DNA of 64,000 nt from CBDCXF01 sp965223755 (lineage in GTDB: Bacteria; Acidobacteriota; Thermoanaerobaculia; Multivoradales; JAHEKO01). Position 1 is the first letter of the stretch. The number at the start of each line of letters is the position of its first letter. The stretch lies in NCBI GenBank assembly GCA_965223755.1, contig CBDCXF010000001.1, forward strand, positions 1,178,001 to 1,242,000. The letters run 5' to 3'. Both the position numbers and the translations under genes were made by a program. Shown here in pieces: positions 15,633 through 23,319 of this stretch. Under the pieces are notes generated by a model that worked only from the letters and a program-made list of their open reading frames with translations, was not told the origin of the DNA and made no database searches.

Positions 15633-17714
15633 ATGCAGGTTGACAGCCCAGAGAAGATTCGCAACGTCGCGCTGACCGGACACAACGGAACCGGTAAGAC
15701 CTCGCTGGCAAGCGCCTTTCTCTACACTTCGGGTGCCGTCAACCGGCTCACCAAGGTCGACGAAGGCAACACCATTACCGACTTCGACCCGGAAGAGATC
15801 GAACGCAAGATTTCCATCGGCGTCGCACCCTGTTACGCCCCCTGGCAGGGCCACAAGATCAACATCCTCGATTGCCCCGGCTACGGGATCTTCTTTACCG
15901 ATACCGCCTCGGCGATGCGGGTCGCCGATATGGCGCTGTTGTGCGTCAACGCGGTGGCCGGGATCGAGGTCAATACTGAAAAGGTATGGGGCTTCGCCGA
16001 GCAGATCGAACAGCCTCTGGCTATCCACCTGACGATGATGGACCGCGAACGCGCCGACTTCGACCGCGCCGTCTCGGAGTTGCAAGAGCGTTTTGGCCGC
16101 GGGGTCGTCCCCATCCAGATCCCGATCGGCAAAGAACAACAATTCTCCGGGCTCGTCGACTTGCTCCACAACCAAGCCTACGAGTACGAGCGCGACGGCG
16201 ACGGTAAAGGCAAAGAAACAGAAATTCCCTCCGAACTCGCCGACGCTGTTGAAGCGGCTCGAGCTCAGCTCATCGAGGCGGTGGCGGAAACCAACGACGA
16301 CTTGATGGAGAAATACTTCGAAGAAGGAACCCTGAGCGACGAGGATCTGACCTCGGGCCTCCACAGCGCGGTTCGAAAGCGCAAAGTCTTCCCCCTCACC
16401 GTCGGTGCCCCGGCGCACATGATTGGGACCGCCAACCTGCTCGACGCCATGCTGGAGTTGGCTCCCGCGCCCGGCGAAGCTCCCTTCCCCGCCACTGACA
16501 TCGGCGGCGAGGCGATCGCCATCGAGCCCGATACCAGCGGCGAGACCGCGGCACTGATCTTCAAGACCGTCAACGACCCCTACAGCGGCAAGCTGTCTCT
16601 GTTTCGCGTCGTCAACGGCACCTTCTCCGCGGACTCGCAGGTTTGGAATGCCAACACCGAGGCCGCAGAGCGCATCGGCGCCATCGGCGTCATGCAAGGC
16701 AAGCAGTCGACACAGGTTAAGGAACTGATCGCCGGCGATATCGGCGGCGTCGCCAAGGTCAAGACCGCGGCAACCGGACACACCCTCTGTTCCAAAGACC
16801 AGCCGGTCAAACTCACCTGGGTGGACGTTCCCGAGCCGGCGATGTCGTTCGCGATTGAACCCAAGTCCAAAGGTGACGAGGAAAAGATCGGCGAAGCGCT
16901 GCACCGCCTGATCGAGGAAGACCCTACCCTCAGCGAGTACCGCGATCCCGAGACCCACGAACACCTGATCTCGGGCCGCGGCCAACTCCACGTCGAGATC
17001 ACCGTGGCCAAGCTCAAGAGCCGCTACGGTGTCGAAGTTGTATTACACCCACCGAGGGTCGCCTATCGCGAAACCGTACGGCGCAAAGCCAGTGGGCACG
17101 GTCGCCACAAGAAGCAAAGTGGCGGGCGCGGCCAGTTCGCCGACTGCAAAATCGAACTCGAACCGCTCGAACGCGGCAAGGATTTCGAATTCGTCGACGA
17201 GATCTTCGGCGGATCGATTCCACAGGGCTTTCGCCCGGCGGTCGAGAAAGGCATCCAAGAAGCGCGGCGGCGCGGCTTTCTTGCCGGCTATCCCCTGGTC
17301 GACTTCCGCATCCGCCTGGTCGACGGGCAGTACCACGATGTCGACTCGTCGGAAATGGCCTTCAAAGTTGCCGGCTCGCTGGCGCTCAAAGACGCTCTCA
17401 ACAAGGCGGCGCCGACTTTGATCGAGCCGGTGATGGAGGTTGAGGTCACCACCACCGAGGACTACACCGGCGACATCATTGGTGACCTCTCGCAACGCCG
17501 CGGCCGTCCCCAAGGCATGGAGGCCAAAGGCTCCTCACAAGTCATCAAAGCCACCGTGCCGATGTCCGAAATGCTCAACTACGCCTCTGCCCTGCGCTCC
17601 ATGACCCAGGGCCGGGCTTCGTTCCACATGGAGTACTCGCACTACGAAGAAGTGCCCAAGCAGATTCAGGACAAGATCATTGCCGAGGCGCAGAAGGCTG
17701 ACGCTGAGGCGTAG
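15633..17714 (+). CDS. EF-G-like GTPase (EF-G2 / FusA2 type)
   Basis: 693 residues from ATG 15633, which has GGAGG 6 nt upstream. Five-domain EF-G layout, but the GTPase motifs are altered: the P-loop is GHNGTGKTS instead of the AHIDAGKT seen in the true EF-G at 35257, G3 is DCPGYGIF instead of DTPGHVDF, and the G4 position reads TMMDRERAD instead of NKMD. Domain IV carries GHGRHKKQSGGRGQF and domain V AFKVAGSLALKDAL. This matches the EF-G2-type paralogues known from Thermus, Actinobacteria and other phyla, whose role is unclear. Loss of NKxD suggests changed nucleotide handling. Confidence 0.88.
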   Translation: MQVDSPEKIRNVALTGHNGTGKTSLASAFLYTSGAVNRLTKVDEGNTITDFDPEEIERKISIGVAPCYAPWQGHKINILDCPGYGIFFTDTASAMRVADMALLCVNAVAGIEVNTEKVWGFAEQIEQPLAIHLTMMDRERADFDRAVSELQERFGRGVVPIQIPIGKEQQFSGLVDLLHNQAYEYERDGDGKGKETEIPSELADAVEAARAQLIEAVAETNDDLMEKYFEEGTLSDEDLTSGLHSAVRKRKVFPLTVGAPAHMIGTANLLDAMLELAPAPGEAPFPATDIGGEAIAIEPDTSGETAALIFKTVNDPYSGKLSLFRVVNGTFSADSQVWNANTEAAERIGAIGVMQGKQSTQVKELIAGDIGGVAKVKTAATGHTLCSKDQPVKLTWVDVPEPAMSFAIEPKSKGDEEKIGEALHRLIEEDPTLSEYRDPETHEHLISGRGQLHVEITVAKLKSRYGVEVVLHPPRVAYRETVRRKASGHGRHKKQSGGRGQFADCKIELEPLERGKDFEFVDEIFGGSIPQGFRPAVEKGIQEARRRGFLAGYPLVDFRIRLVDGQYHDVDSSEMAFKVAGSLALKDALNKAAPTLIEPVMEVEVTTTEDYTGDIIGDLSQRRGRPQGMEAKGSSQVIKATVPMSEMLNYASALRSMTQGRASFHMEYSHYEEVPKQIQDKIIAEAQKADAEA

Positions 17715-17823
17715 CGGTTATTTGACGATCGTTTGAACAAAATAGACCGGGTTGCGGCGTTCCGTGAGCATCGCTGAACCTCCGCCGGAGGTGTGCTCGC
17801 GGAGGCTCCCGGACCCAAGATCC

Positions 17824-18216
17824 TCACAGCTCCTTGCCGTTCGAGTGCGCCCGCAGTTCGTACTCTTTTCGGTTCTTTCGAATCGCGTCGTGATTCTCTT
17901 CTGCCCATCTCACCAGTTGATTGATGGGCGATAGAACCTGCAAGCCAAGCTCCGACAATCGGTAAACCACCTTCGGTGGGCTCGCGTCATAGACCGTTCT
18001 AATTACATAACCATCTGCTTCCAAGCCCCTCAAGGTCTTGGTTAACACCTTCTGAGAGATGTCGCCAAGCGTGCGCTTGATTTGATTGAACCTCGTCGGC
18101 TGTTGTTCCAGAACGACTAAGACCAACAGACTCCACTTGTCGCCAATTCGGTCGATGACATTGCGGAAGGGGCAGTTCTCCGCATCTTTTTTGTCCAGGA
18201 CGGTTACTTTGAGCAT
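17824..18216 (-). CDS. HxlR-family transcriptional regulator
   Basis: 130 residues, one HxlR-type winged helix. It has the family's N-terminal Cys in ENCPFRNVIDRIGDKWSLLV, the helix region TRFNQIKRTLGDISQKVLTK and the wing DGYVIRTVYDASPPKVVYRL. GAGGTGA precedes the ATG. Divergent from the SnoaL-like lipoprotein gene across a 97-bp region that has an 8-bp inverted repeat, so it probably controls that gene and itself. The inducer is unknown. Confidence 0.88.
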   Translation of the reverse strand: MLKVTVLDKKDAENCPFRNVIDRIGDKWSLLVLVVLEQQPTRFNQIKRTLGDISQKVLTKTLRGLEADGYVIRTVYDASPPKVVYRLSELGLQVLSPINQLVRWAEENHDAIRKNRKEYELRAHSNGKEL

Positions 18217-18270
18217 ACTTAGTCACCTCATAGTGCGTACTTGACACTAAGTATCAATTGTATACCTTAT
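18216..18270. promoter_or_regulatory. Divergent control region: inverted repeat and promoter
   Basis: TACTTAGT (18216-18223) and ACTAAGTA (18246-18253) are perfect inverted 8-mers separated by 22 bp. The right arm overlaps a likely plus-strand -35 box, TTGACA (18241-18246), with TACCTT or ACCTTA near 18263-18269 as -10. The arrangement fits repression of the lipoprotein gene by the HxlR protein. Binding is inferred. Confidence 0.45.
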
Positions 18271-18313
18271 TGATCCTTGGTTTGTGCAACCGAATTACTT
18301 GAGGTGATTACAA

Positions 18314-19153
18314 ATGAAACCGACCCTTGTTTTGGCGTGCGTAGCAACGCTCACATTTGGCGCCTGCGCAACAGCGTTGTCAGAAAGCCCAAAAGACATC
18401 GCCGTCGCGGAGATGGCTTCTCTGTTCGTGTCTTTTGACGCGGGCGAGGCAAAGAGGACCATGGCGGAGGATCTGATTCAACACAACCCGACCGTTCCGA
18501 CGGGGCGTGACGCGCTCATTGGCTTCATTCCCGCCCTGAAAGAAAGCGGGATCACGGCCACCACACATCGTCTCATCGCCGAAGGCAACATGGTCGTTGC
18601 CCATAACGAATACAAGAATGCCCAACTTTTCGGCGGAGAGCATTTGGCGGCCTTCGATGTCTTCCGCATTGAAGACGGCAAAGTTGCCGAGCACTGGGAC
18701 AATCTGGCACCGGCTACCCCTCCCAATCCGTCAGGGCGGACACAGTTCGACGGGGCCACTGAGATAACCGACCTAGACAAGACCGCCGAGAACAAAGCTC
18801 TTGTGGCCAACTTCGTAAGAGACGTCCTTCAAGGTGCAGCGCCGGAGAAGATTACGAACTACATCTCCACCGAGACCTATCTGCAACACAACAGCGGCGT
18901 TGCTGATGGTTTGGATGGCTTGAATGCTGCCATCCAGAAGATGGTGGACGCAGGTCAGCCGATGACCTACAGCAAAACCCATTTCATCGTCGCAGAAGGA
19001 AACTTCGTCTTCGCCGCTTCCGAAGGAGAGTTCCTGGGCAAGCACTCCGCGTTTTACGACCTCTTTCGAATCGATCAAGGCAAGATCGTTGAGCATTGGG
19101 ACGTCATTCAGGAGATTCCCGACAAGTCTGCCAATGAGAACGGCAAGTTCTAG
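18314..19153 (+). CDS. SnoaL-like (NTF2-fold) lipoprotein with duplicated domain
   Basis: 279 residues. A signal peptide ends in a lipobox (LTFGAC, Cys ~18), so the protein is probably lipid-anchored. Two SnoaL-like NTF2-fold domains follow (~30-135 and ~158-270), each with the pattern -YxQHN- near the start (DLIQHNPTVPTGRDAL; TYLQHNSGVADGLDGL) and -FDVFRIEDGKVAEHWD / YDLFRIDQGKIVEHWD- near the end. Such domains bind small hydrophobic ligands or act as polyketide-cyclase-like enzymes; the substrate is unknown. GAGGTGA lies before the ATG. Probably controlled by the divergent HxlR gene. Confidence 0.8.
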   Translation: MKPTLVLACVATLTFGACATALSESPKDIAVAEMASLFVSFDAGEAKRTMAEDLIQHNPTVPTGRDALIGFIPALKESGITATTHRLIAEGNMVVAHNEYKNAQLFGGEHLAAFDVFRIEDGKVAEHWDNLAPATPPNPSGRTQFDGATEITDLDKTAENKALVANFVRDVLQGAAPEKITNYISTETYLQHNSGVADGLDGLNAAIQKMVDAGQPMTYSKTHFIVAEGNFVFAASEGEFLGKHSAFYDLFRIDQGKIVEHWDVIQEIPDKSANENGKF

Positions 19154-19230
19154 GCCGTAGTGTCGGCAGACTCGTCGGGGCCGCAGGTGATCCTTACGTT
19201 TTACTTCGTTAGTCGGTCCTAGAAACCCAA

Positions 19231-19268
19231 ATAACAAAAAGCCCGCAGCGGATCACTCCGCTGCGGGC
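19231..19268 (-). terminator. Rho-independent terminator of the ribosomal super-operon
   Basis: GCCCGCAG (19243-19250) pairs with CTGCGGGC (19261-19268) around a 10-nt loop. On the minus strand the stem is followed by TTTTTGTTATTT, a U-rich tract 29 bp past the rplQ stop. It may also stop plus-strand transcription from the lipoprotein gene, but the U-tract favours the minus direction. Confidence 0.8.
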
Positions 19269-19296
19269 TTGAATGCTCTTTGTCGTCTAATGGACT

Positions 19297-19671
19297 CTAA
19301 CTGTCGTCAGCCTCACCGGACTCGACAAATTCCAGCACCGCCATCTCTGCGGCGTCACCCTTGCGCGGCCCGATCTTGGTCACGCGGGTGTAGCCGCCCG
19401 GGCGGTCTTTGAACCGCGGCGACAGCTCGTCGAAGACCTTGCTGACGTGGTCGCGGTTGGGCAGCCAGCGGCGTACCCAGCGCCGCGCTGCCACAGTGTC
19501 CTGGCGACCGCGGGTGACAACTCGCTCGGCAATACCGCGTAGTTCTTTGGCCTTGGGCACGGTGGTGACGATGCGCTCGTGCTCCACCAACGAGGCCAAC
19601 TGGTTGCGAAACATAGCCGTGCGGTGGGAGCTGGTGCGCCCGAGCTTGCGGCCTTTGACGTTGTGACGCAT
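19297..19671 (-). CDS. rplQ: 50S ribosomal protein L17
   Basis: 124 residues, near the tunnel exit of the large subunit. MRHNVKGRKLGRTSSHRTAM is the L17 N-terminus, followed by ASLVEHERIVTTVPKAKELR. The frame is open far upstream into rpoA, but ATG 19671 matches the family start. Last gene of the super-operon, 28 bp after rpoA and just before the terminator. The C-terminus is a short acidic tail (SGEADDS). Confidence 0.97.
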   Translation of the reverse strand: MRHNVKGRKLGRTSSHRTAMFRNQLASLVEHERIVTTVPKAKELRGIAERVVTRGRQDTVAARRWVRRWLPNRDHVSKVFDELSPRFKDRPGGYTRVTKIGPRKGDAAEMAVLEFVESGEADDS

Positions 19672-19699
19672 GGTTCGACTCTCCTGCCAAGTGGCAGTC

Positions 19700-20671
19700 T
19701 TAGGCGGAAACCTCTCCCGAGGCCATGCCAAAGGACAGACCGAGCTTCTCGAGGATCTCCTGGACCTCTTCAAGCGACTTCTGACCGAAGTTTTTGGTCT
19801 CCAGCATCTGCCGCTCGGAACGGGCAACGAGATCGCCCAAGGTCTTGATCTGAGCGTTCTTGAGCGAGTTGGCAGAGCGCGAGGACAGGTCGAGGTCATC
19901 GATGCTGCGCGAGAGCAGATCGGAAAGATCGGAATCGGCTGTCGTGGTCTCATCTTCCGCGTCACCCACCTGAACCGCCGACTCGACGAAGATCGCCAGA
20001 TGAGCCTGCAGCAAGTTGGAGGCGAGGGAGACCGCTTCGCGCGGCTCGATGGCACCGTTGGTCCACACTTCCAGAGAAAGGCGCTCGTAGTCGGTCGACC
20101 GACCGACGCGAGCATCTTCGACCAAGTAGTTGACCTTCTGAATCGGGCTGTGCACCGAGTCCACGGGAATCCAGCCGATGCCCATGGTGTCGTCGAGATT
20201 GTTCTCGGCGCTGACGTAGCCGCGGCCGCGAGCGATGCGCACCCGCATGTTGAGTTCGCCGTCTTCGTTGAGATGGGCGATCTCGAGGTCGGGGTCCACA
20301 ACCTCGACCGAAGAATCCGTGGCCAGTGCCGAAGCTAAAACCGGGCCGGGGCCCTTGGCGTTGACTTCGATGGTCTTGGGCTCCTCGCTGTGCAAGATCA
20401 GCGGCACGCGCTTCAAATTGAGCACCAAATGAGTGACGTCTTCCAGCACTCCAGGCACCGAAGAGAACTCATGCAGGGCACCGTCGATCTCGACCGCCGT
20501 AACAGCGGCACCCTCGATCGAAGACAGGAGGCAACGCCGCAGGGCGTTTCCTACTGTGGTGGCAAACCCGCGCTCGAAAGGTTGGGCGGTAAAACGGCCA
20601 TAGGTCGGCGTCAGCGACTCACCGTCGACTTCAAGAATGCTGGGGCGTTGAAAACCCTTCCAATAGATCAC
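19700..20671 (-). CDS. rpoA: RNA polymerase alpha subunit
   Basis: 323 residues. The N-terminal dimerisation domain contains FERGFATTVGNALRRCLLSS and VEDARVGRSTDYERLSLEVW. The C-terminal domain (~250-318) that contacts UP elements and activators has SSRSANSLKNAQIKTLGDLV and KNFGQKSLEEVQEILEKLGL. GTG start with GGAG 7 nt upstream. The gap to rpsK is 113 bp with no rpsD (S4) gene, which commonly lies here. Confidence 0.98.
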   Translation of the reverse strand: MIYWKGFQRPSILEVDGESLTPTYGRFTAQPFERGFATTVGNALRRCLLSSIEGAAVTAVEIDGALHEFSSVPGVLEDVTHLVLNLKRVPLILHSEEPKTIEVNAKGPGPVLASALATDSSVEVVDPDLEIAHLNEDGELNMRVRIARGRGYVSAENNLDDTMGIGWIPVDSVHSPIQKVNYLVEDARVGRSTDYERLSLEVWTNGAIEPREAVSLASNLLQAHLAIFVESAVQVGDAEDETTTADSDLSDLLSRSIDDLDLSSRSANSLKNAQIKTLGDLVARSERQMLETKNFGQKSLEEVQEILEKLGLSFGMASGEVSA

Positions 20672-20784
20672 CTGGCTACTCCTTCATGTATCTCGCCGGC
20701 GGCGTCGCCCCGGCGCTTCGCTTTCAATATCTGCTTCTCGGCAAAAATCTAGACTCGTCCAAATCGCGCCCGTCGAATGCGGTG

Positions 20785-21177
20785 TTAAACGCGGCGCCGC
20801 TTGCGCGGGCGGCACCCGTTGTGTGGAATCGGCGTCACATCCTGGATGGACTTGACAGTCAGTCCGGCGGCCGAGAGAGCGCGCACGGCTCCTTCGCGTC
20901 CCGCGCCCGGCCCCTTGACCTTGACATCGATGGTCTGCATGCCGAGCGAAGTGGCCTGCTGTCCGGCCTGCCGTGCCGCCACCTGAGCGGCAAACGGAGT
21001 TCCCTTGCGCGAGCCCTTGAATCCCGCCTGACCCGCGGAGGACCAGGTAACGACGTTGCCTTCGGGGTCCGCGATCGAAACCACGGTGTTGTTGAAGGTG
21101 GCGTGGATGTTGGCGATTCCGTGCGGAACGACCCGCTTTTCCTTGCGCTTGCGCGCTTTACCGTCTCGTTTAGCCAT
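20785..21177 (-). CDS. rpsK: 30S ribosomal protein S11
   Basis: 130 residues; binds 16S rRNA on the platform with S7 and S18. Typical segments are GIANIHATFNNTVVSIADPE and DVTPIPHNGCRPRKRRRV at the C-terminus. 16 bp after rpsM. The following gene is rpoA rather than rpsD. Confidence 0.98.
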   Translation of the reverse strand: MAKRDGKARKRKEKRVVPHGIANIHATFNNTVVSIADPEGNVVTWSSAGQAGFKGSRKGTPFAAQVAARQAGQQATSLGMQTIDVKVKGPGAGREGAVRALSAAGLTVKSIQDVTPIPHNGCRPRKRRRV

Positions 21178-21193
21178 TGTCTTCCCCCGCTAC

Positions 21194-21574
21194 CTATTTG
21201 GTGACCTTCTTCTTGCCGGCCACCGCCATACGACGCGGCCCCTTGCGCGTGCGCGCATTGGTGCTGGTCCTTTGCCCACGTACCGGCAAACCACGGCTGT
21301 GGCGCACTCCGCGGTAGGAGCCGATTTCCATCAACCGCTTGATGTTCTGCGTCACTTCCTTACGCAGGTCACCTTCAACGCGAAATTCATCCTGAATGAC
21401 CTGACGAATGCGAACGGCTTCGTCCTCGGTCAGGTCCTTGACCAACGTCGTCTCTTCGACATCGGCTGAATCCAGAATCTCGCGCGATCGCGTTCGTCCG
21501 ATTCCATGAATGTAGGTCAGACCAACCCAAATCTGCTTCTGCGGTGGTAGGTCGATCCCGGCAATGCGCGCCAT
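21194..21574 (-). CDS. rpsM: 30S ribosomal protein S13
   Basis: 126 residues; head protein contacting the large subunit and P-site tRNA. Starts MARIAGIDLPPQKQIWVGLT and ends in the basic tail RTRKGPRRMAVAGKKKVTK. The RNA-binding part has RHSRGLPVRGQRTSTNARTR. 40 bp after rpmJ. Confidence 0.98.
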   Translation of the reverse strand: MARIAGIDLPPQKQIWVGLTYIHGIGRTRSREILDSADVEETTLVKDLTEDEAVRIRQVIQDEFRVEGDLRKEVTQNIKRLMEIGSYRGVRHSRGLPVRGQRTSTNARTRKGPRRMAVAGKKKVTK

Positions 21575-21614
21575 CGTCTTCTCCTAGTTCCTCGTTCTCT
21601 ATCCCAGTTACCGG

Positions 21615-21728
21615 TTACTTCTGCCGTTGCTTATGCTTGGGGTTCTCGCAAATGACCCGAACCACTCCGCGACGGCGGATGACTTTGCATTTCGGACACA
21701 TGCGTTTGACGGATGCTCTTACTTTCAT
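21615..21728 (-). CDS. rpmJ: 50S ribosomal protein L36
   Basis: 37 residues, found by reading the gap between infA and rpsM. It starts MKVRASVKRMCPKCKVIRRR and ends ENPKHKQRQK. The zinc ligands C-x2-C, C and H are all present, so this is the zinc-binding (C+) form. Its start is 2 bp after the infA stop. Confidence 0.97.
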   Translation of the reverse strand: MKVRASVKRMCPKCKVIRRRGVVRVICENPKHKQRQK

Positions 21729-21730
21729 CA

Positions 21731-21952
21731 CTAATTCCTCAGGCGGTAAACGATGCGACCGCGTTCCAAGTCGTACGGCGACAACTCGACTTTGACCTGA
21801 TCTCCGGGAAGGATGCGGATGAAATGCTTGCGCATCTTGCCCGAAATATGGGCCAGGATTTTGTGTCCGTTTTCCAACTCGACGCGGAACATCGCATTGG
21901 GCAACGGCTCGACTACTGTCGCTGTAACTTCGATCGCTTCTTCTTTCGCCAA
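21731..21952 (-). CDS. infA: Translation initiation factor IF-1
   Basis: 73 residues, a single S1/OB-fold domain occupying the A site of the 30S subunit during initiation. Starts MAKEEAIEVTATVVEPLPNA and has FRVELENGHKILAHISGKMR and the C-terminal ERGRIVYRLRN. Placed between map and rpmJ as in spc/alpha clusters of many bacteria. Confidence 0.97.
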   Translation of the reverse strand: MAKEEAIEVTATVVEPLPNAMFRVELENGHKILAHISGKMRKHFIRILPGDQVKVELSPYDLERGRIVYRLRN

Positions 21953-21982
21953 ATCGTTTCTCCGTCTTCTATCTAGCTCTAC

Positions 21983-22738
21983 CTATGCAGCCTGCTGAGC
22001 GACTCCCAGGACACGAGGTCCATCTTCTGTAACCGCCACCGAAAACTCGAAGTGGGCGGACCGGGAACCGTCTTCGGTGCGAGCCGTCCAGCCATCTGGA
22101 TCGGTCTTCACACCGGCACTGCCGGCGTTCACCATAGGTTCGATCGCAAGAACCAAGCCAGGCCTGAGGCGCGGGCCGTGTCCCTGCGGTCCGTAGTTGG
22201 GCACCTGCGGATCTTCGTGCAGCGAAGCACCGATGCCGTGCCCGACAAAATCGCGCACGACGGCAAAGCCGTCGCTGATCACGCGGCTTTCCACAGCGTG
22301 CCCAATATCTGAAAGACGCGCCCCCACTTGCACTCGACTCACCGCTAGGTCCAGTGCCTCGCGGGTGGCGTCGAGCAGTCTTTGAGACTCGCCGTCCACT
22401 GCACCGACAGCAAATGTCCGTGCAGCGTCCCCATAGTATCCCCGATAAAGTACCCCGCAGTCGACCCCTACGATGTCCCCTTCTTGGAGGGGAGCGTCGT
22501 TGGGGATACCGTGGACAATGACGTCGTTCACCGACGTACACAGCGTTGCCGGGTAACCCTTGTAGTTGAGAAAACCCGGCACTGCGCCCTGGTCACGGAT
22601 GTACTGCTCAGCGAAACGATCCAGCTCAGCCGTCGTCATCCCTGGGGCAATCATGTCTGCGACCTGATCCAGCACTTCGTGCACAATCGCGTTGGCACGA
22701 TCCATCAACTCAAGCTCGGGCGCCGTCTTGAGGACCAT
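21983..22738 (-). CDS. map: Type I methionine aminopeptidase
   Basis: 251 residues. Removes the initiator Met from nascent proteins. The five dinuclear metal ligands are visible: two Asp in VGVDCGVLYRGYYGDAART, His in VGHGIGASLHEDPQ, Glu in LAIEPMVNAG, and the last Glu in SAHFEFSVAVTEDG. The conserved substrate His lies in NDVIVHGIPN. No N-terminal zinc-finger extension (type Ia). Its ATG shares one base with the adk stop (TAATG). Confidence 0.96.
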   Translation of the reverse strand: MVLKTAPELELMDRANAIVHEVLDQVADMIAPGMTTAELDRFAEQYIRDQGAVPGFLNYKGYPATLCTSVNDVIVHGIPNDAPLQEGDIVGVDCGVLYRGYYGDAARTFAVGAVDGESQRLLDATREALDLAVSRVQVGARLSDIGHAVESRVISDGFAVVRDFVGHGIGASLHEDPQVPNYGPQGHGPRLRPGLVLAIEPMVNAGSAGVKTDPDGWTARTEDGSRSAHFEFSVAVTEDGPRVLGVAQQAA

Positions 22739-23319
22739 TAGGCCGCCTCCTCAAGTTTGGCCCATAGCAGGTCCTGCACTTCGTCGATCTCGTGCATGCC
22801 ATCGACTTCACTCAGCAGATCGCGATCGCGGTAGATGCTGACAATCGGCGCGGTTTGCTCGCGGTAGACCTGCAAGCGGTGGCGAACCACGTCTTCCTGG
22901 TCGTCGTCACGGCCACGCGCCAGCGCCCGGCGCATGAGTTCGTCCTCGGCCACCTCCAGGAACAGGACCAAGTCGATCTGGGTGTCCTGCTGAGCGAGGA
23001 TGTCGTCGAGGGCTTCGACCTGCGCTTCGGTGCGTGGATAGCCGTCGAGCAGGAAGCCACGCCGAGCGTCATTCTCATTGAGCCTGGCTGCGAGTACCTC
23101 CTTCATGGTGTCGTCATCCACCAGGGCTCCCGACTGGACGATCGCTTCGACTTTGCGGCCGAGTTCGCTGCCCGACGCCATGGCGTCACGCAACATCTCA
23201 CCGGTCGAGATCGCCGGGATGCCCAATCGATCGCAGAGTCGCGTCGCTTGCGTTCCCTTTCCCGATCCCGGAGCTCCGATGATCAGCAGGCGCCAGGGGC
23301 GGCTAGCCGCGTCGACCAC
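22738..23319 (-). CDS. adk: Adenylate kinase, short form
   Basis: 193 residues. Interconverts AMP + ATP and 2 ADP. The P-loop is GAPGSGKGTQ and the AMP-binding region STGEMLRDAM, with FLLDGYPRT. The LID is the short version (ALARGRDDDQEDVVRHRLQ) without the zinc-binding insert of long bacterial adenylate kinases. GTG start with GGGGAGGG just upstream; it begins 17 bp inside the end of secY, so expression is translationally coupled. Confidence 0.95.
   Translation of the reverse strand: MVDAASRPWRLLIIGAPGSGKGTQATRLCDRLGIPAISTGEMLRDAMASGSELGRKVEAIVQSGALVDDDTMKEVLAARLNENDARRGFLLDGYPRTEAQVEALDDILAQQDTQIDLVLFLEVAEDELMRRALARGRDDDQEDVVRHRLQVYREQTAPIVSIYRDRDLLSEVDGMHEIDEVQDLLWAKLEEAA

Noticed and set aside
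19672..20301. N-terminal extension of the L17 frame into rpoA
   Set aside because: The extended residues are Arg/Ser-rich shadow translation of rpoA; L17 has its normal start MRHNVKGRKLG at 19671.
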